Position numbers and translations under genes: made by a program
Source of the DNA: Thioalkalivibrio paradoxus
GTDB lineage: Bacteria > Pseudomonadota > Gammaproteobacteria > Ectothiorhodospirales > Ectothiorhodospiraceae
Length of the DNA stretch: 64,000 nt
Reading direction: 5' to 3'
Assembly: GCA_011390565.1 (NCBI GenBank)
Contig: JAABSC010000002.1
Span: forward strand, 62,001 to 126,000
The notes under the pieces: model-generated
What the model was told of the DNA's origin: nothing
The model's input: the letters and a program-made list of their open reading frames with translations, nothing else
The model's database searches: none
Part shown: one piece after another, positions 47,392 to 56,877 of the stretch
Layout: each line of letters starts with the position of its first letter
How positions within the stretch are numbered: position 1 is the stretch's first letter

Positions 47392-49011
47392 TTGGTTCGA
47401 TTTGGTATCTTTCTTGGGTTGGTTCTGTCGCAGTCCGTACTGGGTCCGGTGTTTGCCCAGAGTTCCGACGATGCGACGGCGCTGGAGCCCGAAAAGGTCA
47501 CGGTTGCCGCATCCCCGGGGCAACCGGGTTCGCTTGAGCTGCGCGCGTGGGAAGGTCCCCCGGAAGTGCTGGAATTCTATGTACGGCGGGAATTCGAGCC
47601 GGCTTGGGAAGACCCGCGGCAGCTGCGCCTTCTTGTGGATACGCTTGAGAGCCTGGTCGATGACGGGCTGGATCCGCGGGACTATGACTGGCCTGCGCTC
47701 AGGGCCTGGCTCGCGGGGCCATCCACTGATGAGAGCGCCTGGATGGAGGCCGAGCTGCGCGCATCCCGCGCGCTCCTGCGCGCGCTCGACCACCTCACCT
47801 GGGGGCGGCTCGATCCGGTTGAGGTGGAAGCGATCTGGATGCACGAGCCGGTGCGCGATGAGGTGCGACATCGGGAGCACGTGATATCGCTCGCGTCCGA
47901 TGCCCTCCGGGATATGTCGGCGGCATTCTCCGCGGCGCGTCCCGACACGGAGCTGTACGGCGCTCTGCGTAGCCTGCACCTCCGGTTGCGCAGGGATCTT
48001 GCGTTACCCGAGGGACCGAAGTTGCCATCGGGTCCGCTGTTGCGCGAGGGGATGACGGATCCCCGCGTTCCCGTGCTGCGAGAGCTTCTGGGCCGGCTCC
48101 CGCCGGAACCGGAGGCAGACGCGGAATACGCGGAGCTTTATGATCCGGCGCTGGTCGCCGCGGTGGAAACGTTCCAGCGCAGCCAGGGGCTGGTACCGGA
48201 CGGCATTGTCGGACCCCGCACACGCGAGGCACTGAACCGTTCCCGCAAGGAGCGTCTGGAACAGGTACGGGTGAACCTGGAACGGTTGCGCTGGATCGCT
48301 TCATTGGCGCAGCCGGACCTGGTGCGTGTCGATCTCGCGGGCGGAGAGGTTGATTTCCTGCGTGACGGGCAGAGTCTCTGGAAAGCCCGCGTGCAGGTCG
48401 GACGACCGTCACGTCCCTCGCCGAGCCTCATGTCCGAGATTACGCACCTGACGCTCAATCCCACCTGGACCGTGCCGCCCACCATCCTGCGCAACGACAC
48501 CTTGCCCGCCATTCGGGAGGATCCGGGTTACCTGGCGCGGAATCGAATGCGCATTCTCGATTTTTCCGGTCGTGAACTGTCCTCCGATGAGGTCGACTGG
48601 GACCGGCCAGCTGGGATCATGCTGCGTCAGGATCCGGGTCCCTTCAATGCGCTGGGCGAGGTCGCACTGCGGTTCGAGAACCCCTTCATGGTCTATCTGC
48701 ACGATACCCCGAGCCAGCGCCTGTTCGAGCGCGAACAACGCGCCTTCAGTTCGGGCTGCGTGCGGGTGGAACGGGCACGGGAACTGGTCGAGATGCTGCT
48801 TCAGAACGAGCCCGAGACACGACGCCTGGAGGCGATGCGGCTGCTGGAGGGCGACCGAACCCGGGATTTCCACCTGACCCGCCCCATCCCGATCCTGATG
48901 ACGTACCGCACCGTGGGACTGGACACCGACGGTGAGGTGGAATTCCGGCCGGATGTCTATCGACTCGACGCCGCGTTGGCGAAGGCCCTGGACGAAGCCA
49001 GTGCCCGGTAG
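47392..49011 (+). CDS. L,D-transpeptidase, YcbB/LdtD family
   Basis: The 539-residue periplasmic enzyme makes 3-3 peptidoglycan cross-links. After a signal peptide (about 1-22, ending VFAQ) there is an N-terminal scaffold domain, a PGB_1-type binding domain (about 250-285, VETFQRSQGLVPDGIVGPRT), and the YkuD catalytic domain with His437 in YLHDTPS and Cys456 in FSSGCVRVE. The start is TTG 47392 with a strong GGAGGT 6 bp upstream. It is divergent from another transpeptidase gene and converges on a lytic transglycosylase gene. Confidence 0.93.
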   Translation: MVRFGIFLGLVLSQSVLGPVFAQSSDDATALEPEKVTVAASPGQPGSLELRAWEGPPEVLEFYVRREFEPAWEDPRQLRLLVDTLESLVDDGLDPRDYDWPALRAWLAGPSTDESAWMEAELRASRALLRALDHLTWGRLDPVEVEAIWMHEPVRDEVRHREHVISLASDALRDMSAAFSAARPDTELYGALRSLHLRLRRDLALPEGPKLPSGPLLREGMTDPRVPVLRELLGRLPPEPEADAEYAELYDPALVAAVETFQRSQGLVPDGIVGPRTREALNRSRKERLEQVRVNLERLRWIASLAQPDLVRVDLAGGEVDFLRDGQSLWKARVQVGRPSRPSPSLMSEITHLTLNPTWTVPPTILRNDTLPAIREDPGYLARNRMRILDFSGRELSSDEVDWDRPAGIMLRQDPGPFNALGEVALRFENPFMVYLHDTPSQRLFEREQRAFSSGCVRVERARELVEMLLQNEPETRRLEAMRLLEGDRTRDFHLTRPIPILMTYRTVGLDTDGEVEFRPDVYRLDAALAKALDEASAR

Positions 49012-49016
49012 GCCCT

Positions 49017-50462
49017 TCAGCTATCGCAGCCGAACAGCTTGAGTTGCTGCCCGGGTCGGATCAGGTAGCGTGGTCCGGTGATCCCGTTGGTTTCCGCGAT
49101 GGCGTCGGCGCTTGGGCAACGCTGCCCATGCGCGATCGTCGAAAGGGTGTCGCCACTGCGCACGGTATAGATCCGGGGCGCGCGGAACGCCCGCCGGTAT
49201 TCCTGTGCCTCGTGCAGTTCACGGGCGCGCGCGATCCTCTGGCCGGCCACGCAATGCGCACGGTATCGGTCCACCAGAGCGTCTGGAACCTGGATCTCGC
49301 TACCAGCCGGGAGTCGGGCATTGTGTTCCAGGCGCGGGTTCAGGTTGCGAAGGGTCCGGAACCAGCCTGAACGGCTGCCTTCCTGCCCCAAGCAGATGGC
49401 CAGTTCGCTCAGGGTGATCGGGGCCTGCAGCCTGAGCCCGGTAGTAACGGGTTGCAGAACCGGGAACCCGAGCCCGTAGTCTTCCGGGTGGAGAAACAGC
49501 CAGGCGGCGGCCAGTACGTAGGGGACGTATTCCTGGGTCTCTTTCGGGAGTTGCCCGAAGATCTCCGGATCCCAGAATCGAGGGTCCGCCACCCCACGCG
49601 TGATGCGCTGTACGCGGCCTTCTCCGCCGTTGTAGGCCGCAAGGGCGAGTTCCAGATTGTCATCCAGTTGCGCGAAGCGCTCCTGCAGATAGGCGACGTT
49701 TGCGCGGGTTGCGGCGGCGGGATCGAAGCGAAGGTCGAATCCATCTTCGGTCGCGAGTCCAAAGCGTCTTCCGGTGTGATGCATGAACTGCAGCGGTCCC
49801 GCGGCACCGGCGCGGGACACGCTGTGCACACGCCCTCCGCTTTCTTTCGCGAGAATGCCGAAGAGCAGCGCTTCAGGAAGCCCCGCCTCTTCGTAGACCG
49901 GCCACATCAGGTGGCGCAGGTGCATGTAATTCTCATAGGCGTCGATGAGGGAGGGGCGCATCCAGGTCAACCAGTCGTTGAGCGCTGCATTGACCAGGCT
50001 GTTCAGCTCGATGATCTCCGCGAGGTCCTGCCCGTTGAGCCGCCGGATCGAGGTCTGGACCCCCGTCTGCGCCGGCACGAGCGAGATTTCCTCGAACGCG
50101 TCTCCGGGCTCCAGTTCCACGTAGTCTTCGGCCGCGCGGGCCAGCACATCACTGCGCAGCGTAAGCAGGTTGGAATACGCGGCCATGAAACGCTGTGGCT
50201 CGCAGCCCGTCGTTCTGGCGCAGGTGTTGCCCGCGGTCGCCAACCGGTCGATGGCATGGCGGATCTCGGTGCGCCCGCGCTCGCGATCACCGGACCGGAT
50301 CCACTCCACCCCGATCTCGTAGGCCAGAACCGAGTCTTCGATGACCTGATACAGGCTGTTGATGCCTTGTTCATCCGCGGCGGCCGCGGTGTCTCCGACG
50401 GATGCTGGTTCACAGCCCGCCAGGGAGAGGCTGGCGACGGCCAGGAGAAGGATTCGCTTCAT
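49017..50462 (-). CDS. Lytic transglycosylase lipoprotein with LysM domain (MltD-like)
   Basis: The 481-residue lipoprotein has the lipobox LAGC (Cys17). The SLT domain has the catalytic glutamate in ILAKESGGR near residue 206, AGAAGPLQFM, and the AYNGGEGRVQR motif. A C-terminal LysM domain (about 432-478, YTVRSGDTLSTIAHGQRC) binds glycan. The architecture is that of membrane-bound lytic murein transglycosylase D, though with one recognisable LysM and a long helical N-terminal part (about 20-190). The stop is 5 bp from the end of the convergent transpeptidase gene. Confidence 0.91.
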   Translation of the reverse strand: MKRILLLAVASLSLAGCEPASVGDTAAAADEQGINSLYQVIEDSVLAYEIGVEWIRSGDRERGRTEIRHAIDRLATAGNTCARTTGCEPQRFMAAYSNLLTLRSDVLARAAEDYVELEPGDAFEEISLVPAQTGVQTSIRRLNGQDLAEIIELNSLVNAALNDWLTWMRPSLIDAYENYMHLRHLMWPVYEEAGLPEALLFGILAKESGGRVHSVSRAGAAGPLQFMHHTGRRFGLATEDGFDLRFDPAAATRANVAYLQERFAQLDDNLELALAAYNGGEGRVQRITRGVADPRFWDPEIFGQLPKETQEYVPYVLAAAWLFLHPEDYGLGFPVLQPVTTGLRLQAPITLSELAICLGQEGSRSGWFRTLRNLNPRLEHNARLPAGSEIQVPDALVDRYRAHCVAGQRIARARELHEAQEYRRAFRAPRIYTVRSGDTLSTIAHGQRCPSADAIAETNGITGPRYLIRPGQQLKLFGCDS

Positions 50463-50619
50463 GGGTGTCCACGCTTGGCTCGACGGTCACATTGTCCGGA
50501 CTTTCGGCGGGCCGGCATAGCCGATACCCGCGAATGGGGTTTTTCGGGCTGCGTCTATGGGTCTTCGCCGTTTTCCCATTACCATCGTGATTTCGACTCC
50601 GGAACGAGGCCAAGCACAA

Positions 50620-51159
50620 ATGGACAGTTCATTGATCGTGACCCTGATTGGGCCCGACCGCCCCGGCCTGGTCCGCGCGGTGGCGGCGATTGCCCGGACA
50701 GCAGGCGCTAATTGGGTCGAGAGCCGGATGGCGCAACTGGCCGGGCAGTTCGCGGGTATTGTGCGGCTGGAGATCGCGCCGGAAAACCTGTTGCAACTCG
50801 AGAACGCCTTGCGATCCCTCGAAACCGAGGGTCTTCGGGTCACGGTGGAACGGGGTCTGGAGGGGACTGAGGCGGCGTTGCAGAGCGTCCGATTGGATCT
50901 GTTGGGGCACGACCGTCCCGGAATCGTTCAGGAAATCACGGACGTGCTGTTGCGCCACGGAGTGACCATCGAGGGGCTCGAGACCAGTTGCGAACGGGCA
51001 TCGATGTCCGGTGAGCGAATGTTCCGCGCCTGCGCCGGTCTGGGTGTTCCCGCCGGTACCGATCTGCATCTGCTGCAGGATGACCTGGAGTCCCTGGCCA
51101 ACGAACTGATGGTGGATCTGGAACTGCATCCGGAGTCCGGAGCGACTCGAGGGGATTGA
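50620..51159 (+). CDS. Tandem ACT-domain protein, GcvR-like
   Basis: The 179-residue cytoplasmic protein has two ACT domains (about 4-80 and 92-170), opening LIVTLIGPDRPGLVRAVA and LLGHDRPGIVQEITDVLL. This is the architecture of the glycine cleavage regulator GcvR and its relatives, which sense amino acids without binding DNA. ATG 50620 starts right before the first ACT strand; GAGG lies about 11 bp upstream. No gcv gene is near, so the true ligand and partner are unknown. Confidence 0.85.
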   Translation: MDSSLIVTLIGPDRPGLVRAVAAIARTAGANWVESRMAQLAGQFAGIVRLEIAPENLLQLENALRSLETEGLRVTVERGLEGTEAALQSVRLDLLGHDRPGIVQEITDVLLRHGVTIEGLETSCERASMSGERMFRACAGLGVPAGTDLHLLQDDLESLANELMVDLELHPESGATRGD

Positions 51160-51261
51160 CCCGCAAACCCCCGCGAGCACGGTGATGTTGAACGAAGGGA
51201 TCATGCGCACGCTGTATGATGAACGCGGAAAGCAACTCCCGAAAGCGAAAGGAATGGCTGC

Positions 51262-51852
51262 ATGAGTGAACGTATCGACACCCAAGCGCTGGATCAACTT
51301 TTTTTCGAAGCGCGCACCCATAACGAGTGGCTGGACCGTCCGGTCAGTGACGAGCTTCTGAAAGAACTCTTTGACACGCTGCGCTGGGCGCCGACCAGCG
51401 CCAACTGCAGTCCGGCACGGATTGTTTTCGTGAAAAGCCCGGAGGCGAAGGCGAGATTGTTGCCGGCCCTGATCGAGGGAAACGTCGAAAAGACACGCAC
51501 CGCACCGGTCACGGCGATCATCGGCCATGATCTCGAGTTTCACGAACAACTGCCTCGGCTCTTTCCCCACACCGATGCCCGCTCCTGGTTTGCCGGGAAC
51601 CAGCCCCTGATCGAGGCGACCGCGTTCCGCAACGGAACCCTGCAGGGCGCTTACCTGATTCTGGCGGCGCGTGCGCTGGGCCTGGATTGCGGCCCGATGT
51701 CGGGATTCGATGCCGATCAGGTCAACGAAGCCTTTTTCGCGGGCACCCGGGTGCGGGTCAATTTTCTCTGCAACCTGGGATACGGCCGGCCCGAAGCGTT
51801 GTTCCCTCGCAGTCCACGGTTCGAGTTCGAAGACGTCTGCCGGATCGAGTGA
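51262..51852 (+). CDS. Nitroreductase family protein, RutE/HadB-type
   Basis: The 196-residue flavin reductase is of the malonic-semialdehyde-reductase (RutE) subgroup. FMN contacts are expected in [18 protein letters not shown] and in [18 protein letters not shown]; the C-terminal [15 protein letters not shown] is typical. An AAGGAA stretch lies upstream of ATG 51262. There is no pyrimidine-degradation operon here, so a general quinone, nitro or enal reductase role is as likely as a RutE role. Confidence 0.87.
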   Translation: MSERIDTQALDQLFFEARTHNEWLDRPVSDELLKELFDTLRWAPTSANCSPARIVFVKSPEAKARLLPALIEGNVEKTRTAPVTAIIGHDLEFHEQLPRLFPHTDARSWFAGNQPLIEATAFRNGTLQGAYLILAARALGLDCGPMSGFDADQVNEAFFAGTRVRVNFLCNLGYGRPEALFPRSPRFEFEDVCRIE

Positions 51853-51961
51853 TGTCCGTTCGGGGCCGACACCCCCGAAGCCGCGTGCGCCCTGCCGAAT
51901 CTGGTATCTTCGCAGGGCTTCCGGAATGTGACTTCCGCATCGATCCCCTGAACACCATCCC

Positions 51962-53440
51962 GTGACCCAACCACGCCATCGTTTTCGCGACCGCCTCGTT
52001 GCAGAGGCTGTTCGCCTTGAGGAGGACCGTCTCGGGCGCATCCTCGACGATCCGGCGGCCGAGGCGCGGGCGCGCGAAGCGGGTGGGGATTTCGAACAGC
52101 GGATTCTTCGCCGCGCCGGTCAGCTTCCATTGGGCCGCCGCATCGAAGCTTCTCTGGAGGGGCTGGCACAGGTCCGGGCCTGGCTGCTCTTTGCGCTCAT
52201 GCTGCTTGCCTTCCTCGCAGGTGTGGGTGCCGCCGGCGCGGTCTTCGGACGCGAATCGACTGTCAATATCCTGGTGGCGCTTTCAGCATTGCTGGGGCTG
52301 CAGCTCCTGATGCTGCTGTTATGGGTGGTGGTTTCTCTCTACCGGCCGCGGAAGGGCGGGAACCGCGGTGGAATGCTGGGACGAGCGGCCCTGGGATCCC
52401 TGCATTGGCTGGGACGACGGTTTTCCCGTCGCCCGGAGTCCGCGCTGGTGCTTTCCGCAAGTGTCGGTCTGATGCGCCGCCAGGGACTGGGCCGCTGGCT
52501 GGCCGGGAGCCTGACGCACGGACTCTGGGCGCTGTTCAGTCTCGGAGCGCTGCTGGCTTCGCTGTTTGCGCTGAGCGTGCGCCAGTATGATTTCGTGTGG
52601 GGTACGACCCTGCTCGACGAGCAGAGCTTCGTGCTGATCCTGGGTGTGTTGTCGGCTCCGATGCATGGGCTGGGGTGGCCGGTCCCGGATGCGGGCCTGG
52701 TTTCGGTCAGCCGGATCGGCATGGTGGGCGGAGCGGGGCGCGAGGTCTGGTCGTCTTTCCTCCTCTCGTCGCTGTTGCTCTATGGGCTGGTACCCCGAAC
52801 TCTTCTGGCCCTGTTCAGCCTGGTGCTCGCCCGCCGTTCGGTGGGGAAGCTGCGTCTCGATACGAGCCTTCCGGGGTATGCGCGTTTGTCCGATCGTCTG
52901 GACAGCCCGTCACGCTCGATGGGAGTCCTCGACCCGCGCCCGAAAGATCAGGGGGCGCCCGTCGCACATCAGCGGCAGAAGCCGCATCCGATCGCGGGCG
53001 AAGTCGTGTTGATCGGACTTGAACTCGAACGCGACGTTCGGCATTGGCCGCCGCGTCTGGCCGGACTCGAATGGACGACGCTCGGCCGCGCCGATGAACG
53101 TTCGCAGCGCCAGGACGTGATCGCCGCCCTGCGCGCGCGCAGCGAAGCTCCCGGGGTCGTTCTGGTCGTCTGCTCGCTGGCCCGGACACCGGATCGTGGG
53201 GCTGAGCGTTTTCTGTCCCTGGTTCGCGAGAGCACGGATGCTCCGGTGTGGGCGATTCTGGACGAGGGAAACCGGCTCGAGGCCCGTGGCGCGGACGGCG
53301 CGCGGCGGGTTCGGCAGTGGGAAGCCACCGTCTCGCGTGCCGGCCTTGCCTATGCGCTCGAGGTGGATCTGGACAATGCCGATCATCCGGGAAGCCGCGA
53401 ACTCGCGGGTCTGGTCGGTCAGGACGGTGCGCGCCCGTGA
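51962..53440 (+). CDS. DUF2868 membrane protein
   Basis: The 492-residue protein has membrane helices near residues 75-95, 100-120, 180-205 and 270-290, then a soluble C-terminal region with a nucleotide-binding-like VVLVVCSLARTPDRGAERF stretch. It matches the DUF2868 layout, which commonly sits directly before a DUF3482 GTPase gene, as here. The start is GTG 51962, though no clear ribosome-binding site precedes it. The stop overlaps the GTG of the GTPase (GTGA). The pair probably works together at the membrane; the function is unknown. Confidence 0.85.
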   Translation: MTQPRHRFRDRLVAEAVRLEEDRLGRILDDPAAEARAREAGGDFEQRILRRAGQLPLGRRIEASLEGLAQVRAWLLFALMLLAFLAGVGAAGAVFGRESTVNILVALSALLGLQLLMLLLWVVVSLYRPRKGGNRGGMLGRAALGSLHWLGRRFSRRPESALVLSASVGLMRRQGLGRWLAGSLTHGLWALFSLGALLASLFALSVRQYDFVWGTTLLDEQSFVLILGVLSAPMHGLGWPVPDAGLVSVSRIGMVGGAGREVWSSFLLSSLLLYGLVPRTLLALFSLVLARRSVGKLRLDTSLPGYARLSDRLDSPSRSMGVLDPRPKDQGAPVAHQRQKPHPIAGEVVLIGLELERDVRHWPPRLAGLEWTTLGRADERSQRQDVIAALRARSEAPGVVLVVCSLARTPDRGAERFLSLVRESTDAPVWAILDEGNRLEARGADGARRVRQWEATVSRAGLAYALEVDLDNADHPGSRELAGLVGQDGARP

Positions 53441-54834
53441 GCCGAAAACTCACCATAGCGGTGGTCGGGCACACCAATACGGGCAAGACTTCCCTGCTGC
53501 GGACGCTTTCCCGCGACGAACACTTCGGCGAGGTATCGGACGAGGCGGCCACGACGCGGCAGGTCGAGGGCATTCAGTTGCTGCTGTCCGATGGCAAGCC
53601 GGTCCTGGTGCTGCTCGATACCCCCGGACTGGAAGATCCCGAAGGCCTCCTCGATGCGTTGGACGGCCTGTCCGGACCGGAACGCTTCGATGGTCCCGAG
53701 CGGGTTCGGCGGTTCCTCGCGAGTCCCGATGCCGACACGCGCTACGAGCAGGAGGCCAAGGTGCTGCGCCAGATGCTGGCCAGCGACGCCGCGATCTACG
53801 TGATCGATTGCCGGGAACCGGTGCTCGGCAAGTATCGCGAGGAGCTGACGATCCTTACCTACTGCGCGATCCCGGTATTGCCGGTGCTGAACTTCGTGGC
53901 CAGTGAGGCCAGTCGCGAGCCCGAGTGGCGGGAGCAGTTGGCTCGGCTCAACCTCCATGCCGTGGTCGCCTTCGATACCGTGGTATTCGACGAGGGTGGC
54001 GAGCGGCGTCTGTACGAGAAGTTGCGCACGATGCTGGACGCGTTCGATGCGCCGCTGGCACGTCTGATCGAGGACCGGCGACGCCAGTCGGAGTGGCTGC
54101 GCCGGGCCGCTGCCGAGTACCTGGCGGAACTCCTGATCGACACCGCCGGTGGCATGCGCGTGATCCCCGGAGAGACCGAACCCGAGTCGTTGCGTAAAAG
54201 GATCCTCGCCCACCAGCAAGAAGTGCGGGTGCGTGAACAGGAGACCGTGGACGCGCTCCTCAGGCTCTTTCGTTTCAGTCATTCCCATTACCAGCACCAT
54301 GATCTGCCGCTGGTCAATGGCGCCTGGGGCATGGACCTGTTCAACGCCGATGCCCTGAAGCACTACGGAATCCGCCTGGGGGGCGGAGCGGCGGCGGGTG
54401 CTGCGGCAGGGGCGACCCTGGATGCCGCCACCCTGGGCGTGACGCTGGGACTCGGCACGCTCGGCGGAACCGCGCTCGGAGCATTGCTGGGCACTTCGAT
54501 CCCGCTGCGGCGGCGCCTGTGGGATCGCCTGCACGGGGGCTCGGAGTGGCGTGTGGCGGACGACACCCTGCGTCTGCTGGCATTGCGTCAGTTCTCGCTG
54601 GTGCGCGCCTTGCTTCGGCGTGGGCACGCGGCGCAGACGCCGCTGGCTTCGGGATCCGACCCGGCTGTGCGCTGGTCGCGGGGGCCCTTGCCGAAACCGG
54701 TACGTGAGGCGCGCCTGAAGCCGCAGTGGTCCCGCTTGAATCCCGAGGTGTTCGATCCGTCCCGGGGCGACCGGCAGATTGCCGTGCAGCGCCTCACGGA
54801 GGAGATTCTTGCGGAGTTCGTGACGTCCGATTAG
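53437..54834 (+). CDS. DUF3482-domain GTPase
   Basis: The 465-residue Era/YeeP-like GTPase has G1 VGHTNTGKTS (about 10-19), a G2 threonine near TTRQVEG, and G3 LLDTPGLED (about 60-68). The C-terminal DUF3482 region carries a glycine/alanine-rich hydrophobic stretch (about 310-355, GGGAAAGAAAGATLDAATLG) that may insert in membranes. GTG 53437 overlaps the DUF2868 stop, so the two proteins should be made together. The cellular role of this pair is not established. Confidence 0.88.
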   Translation: MSRKLTIAVVGHTNTGKTSLLRTLSRDEHFGEVSDEAATTRQVEGIQLLLSDGKPVLVLLDTPGLEDPEGLLDALDGLSGPERFDGPERVRRFLASPDADTRYEQEAKVLRQMLASDAAIYVIDCREPVLGKYREELTILTYCAIPVLPVLNFVASEASREPEWREQLARLNLHAVVAFDTVVFDEGGERRLYEKLRTMLDAFDAPLARLIEDRRRQSEWLRRAAAEYLAELLIDTAGGMRVIPGETEPESLRKRILAHQQEVRVREQETVDALLRLFRFSHSHYQHHDLPLVNGAWGMDLFNADALKHYGIRLGGGAAAGAAAGATLDAATLGVTLGLGTLGGTALGALLGTSIPLRRRLWDRLHGGSEWRVADDTLRLLALRQFSLVRALLRRGHAAQTPLASGSDPAVRWSRGPLPKPVREARLKPQWSRLNPEVFDPSRGDRQIAVQRLTEEILAEFVTSD

Positions 54835-54882
54835 GTGTGCCGGGCGGGTGCAATCCCGGCCCTTGTGCGTTGCCGCCGAGCG

Positions 54883-56877
54883 TCAGGCCGGTTCCAGTTC
54901 CACCCGCAGCGCGCGACTGGGCGCCTCCCAGACGCCGGTTTCCGTGGTGCGTCCCGACGGATCCTGAACCACATAACTGCGATGTCCATGGTGGCGGAGA
55001 ATGCCCAGCAGGCGCTGCAGGGACTCGGCATCGTCGGCGCTGACCAGGACCGTTCGGGTGTTCGGAAGCGTCCACATGCGCGCCGCGCCGCGACGGGCGA
55101 AGGGCATCGAGATTTCCGAAAGACCGGTGTCGTCCAGCCAACGGGCGAGATCCTCGCTGCTGCCCATGACCAGAATCGGCTCCCGGTCGTCGAAGGTGTC
55201 CGTCGGCTCGGGGCTGCGTCCGAGCAGGGCACTCGCGAACGGTTCCAGCCCACCCTGCAGCGCCAGCAGGCGTGTCTCGGGGTTCAGGGTGACCGAGCGC
55301 AGAATCGTGGGCGGGTCGCTCAACCGTCGAAGGACTTCATGCGCGGGATCGGCTTCGAGTGCGCGTGCCGGGTGTTTCAGCGGGATTCGGAAATCGGCGC
55401 TGCGCTCGTTCAGCACCACCACGTGGCGTTCGCTGCCCGTGTCGTTCTGCACGACCAGTGGAACCCGCAGGGGCCAGGGCGGCTCATCCTGCACCTGTGC
55501 AAGGGTTCCCTCGAGGATCCAGCGTTCTCCCTCAAGGCGCTGGGTCACCGAATGCAGCTTCAGTTCGGGCAGACCGGGTCGACGGATCCAGGAGTCGAAG
55601 AACACGCCGAGTTCACGTCCGGCGGCGTCGCTGAACGCCCGTTCCAGGTCGTCCCAGCCAGCCTCCTCGAACAGGTGTCGCTCCCGGATCATGCGCGTGC
55701 CCTGGTCGAAGGCCTCGGACCCGATGTCTTCACGGAGCATCTCGAACAAAAGGGCGCCGCGGTTGTAACCGATGATGCGGTTGGCACCCTGATTGCCACC
55801 GCGGAACTGGCTCAGGGGGTGCACCCTGTCTGCCGGGAGCGCGGCGAGATCGAGGAGCCAGCGATACCGTGTCTGCGCGTCCTCACCCCGCCTTTCGTCC
55901 AGGAAGTAATCGGCCATGAAGGTCGTCAGCCCCTCGGCCCAGTTGCCGCGCACGTAGTCGATGCGAACGCCGGTTCCCCACCAGTTGTGCATCAATTCAT
56001 GCGCGAGTGAGGTTCGGGGAATGAACGGTAGCGGGATCACGCGTTCACCGAGCAGCGTGAACCCCGGGAATGCGAACCCGATCGGCATGGGCGTGGCGGC
56101 AATGGTGAAGCTTCCAAAGGGGTAGGGTCCCGCGCGCTGGGCGAAAAGCCGGAGATATTCGGCCGAATGCGCGAGGTAGGTTTCGGCGTGTGCTGCGTCG
56201 AGATCCGCTGGAAAGAGGGTTCGCACCCGGATGCCGTCGACGTCGACGCTGCGTTCCCGCCAGGGTCCGGTTGCCAGCACGATGCCGTCGGTACGCGGAT
56301 GTGTGTAGACGGCCGAGTACCCGTCCCCGGTGGTTTCGTTCTGTGCGGAAAGGGTCCCGGTGGCAACAAAGCGCTGCCCTTCGGGTACTGTCGCGGTGAG
56401 CCGCAGCGCGAAGGTGTCGACGTCGTCGAAGGTCGGATACCACCCCGTTTCGGGTGGCAGAAAACCGCCGCTCTCGCGCAGGAACACACGCCCACGCGCT
56501 GGATCGCCGTCGGAAATCGTACCCTGCCACCGGAGTCGGACGTCCCTGCCGCCCCTCGGGATCCGGAGGCTGTAGGCTTCGGGTCCGGTGCGCTGGATGT
56601 TCAATGCATGGCCTTCGCTTTGCGCTTCCTGGAGAGCGAGGCCGTCACGGAGCCGGAGTGGGTGGCGGCCGGCCGGAAGACTCACGTCCATCTGACCCGC
56701 AATCAGGCCTTGCACGGGATCGATCTTCACTTCAACGAATTTCTGGATTTCCTGCGCGGCTGCCTGCAAGGGGAAAACGAAGCCCAATGCGAGTACCGCG
56801 GCCAACGACGGACGCAGGAACGCACGGCAGGCATTCAGCGCGTGGCCGCGGATTCGGGGGCATCGCATGGGCCTCAT
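54883..56877 (-). CDS. M1-family-like metallopeptidase, GAMEN-less
   Basis: The 664-residue exported protein has a signal peptide (about 18-41, ending LQAAAQ). The gluzincin site HELMH (293-297) is followed by WWGTG and Glu315 in NWAEGLTTF, giving a 17-residue spacer instead of the usual 18. The GxMEN exopeptidase motif is absent at the expected site, where PMPIGFAFPGF appears instead. A PDZ- or tail-type C-terminal region follows. ATG 56877 overlaps the stop of the ChaN-PDZ gene. Likely a periplasmic peptidase acting on unusual or internal sites; the substrate is unknown. Confidence 0.85.
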   Translation of the reverse strand: MRPMRCPRIRGHALNACRAFLRPSLAAVLALGFVFPLQAAAQEIQKFVEVKIDPVQGLIAGQMDVSLPAGRHPLRLRDGLALQEAQSEGHALNIQRTGPEAYSLRIPRGGRDVRLRWQGTISDGDPARGRVFLRESGGFLPPETGWYPTFDDVDTFALRLTATVPEGQRFVATGTLSAQNETTGDGYSAVYTHPRTDGIVLATGPWRERSVDVDGIRVRTLFPADLDAAHAETYLAHSAEYLRLFAQRAGPYPFGSFTIAATPMPIGFAFPGFTLLGERVIPLPFIPRTSLAHELMHNWWGTGVRIDYVRGNWAEGLTTFMADYFLDERRGEDAQTRYRWLLDLAALPADRVHPLSQFRGGNQGANRIIGYNRGALLFEMLREDIGSEAFDQGTRMIRERHLFEEAGWDDLERAFSDAAGRELGVFFDSWIRRPGLPELKLHSVTQRLEGERWILEGTLAQVQDEPPWPLRVPLVVQNDTGSERHVVVLNERSADFRIPLKHPARALEADPAHEVLRRLSDPPTILRSVTLNPETRLLALQGGLEPFASALLGRSPEPTDTFDDREPILVMGSSEDLARWLDDTGLSEISMPFARRGAARMWTLPNTRTVLVSADDAESLQRLLGILRHHGHRSYVVQDPSGRTTETGVWEAPSRALRVELEPA

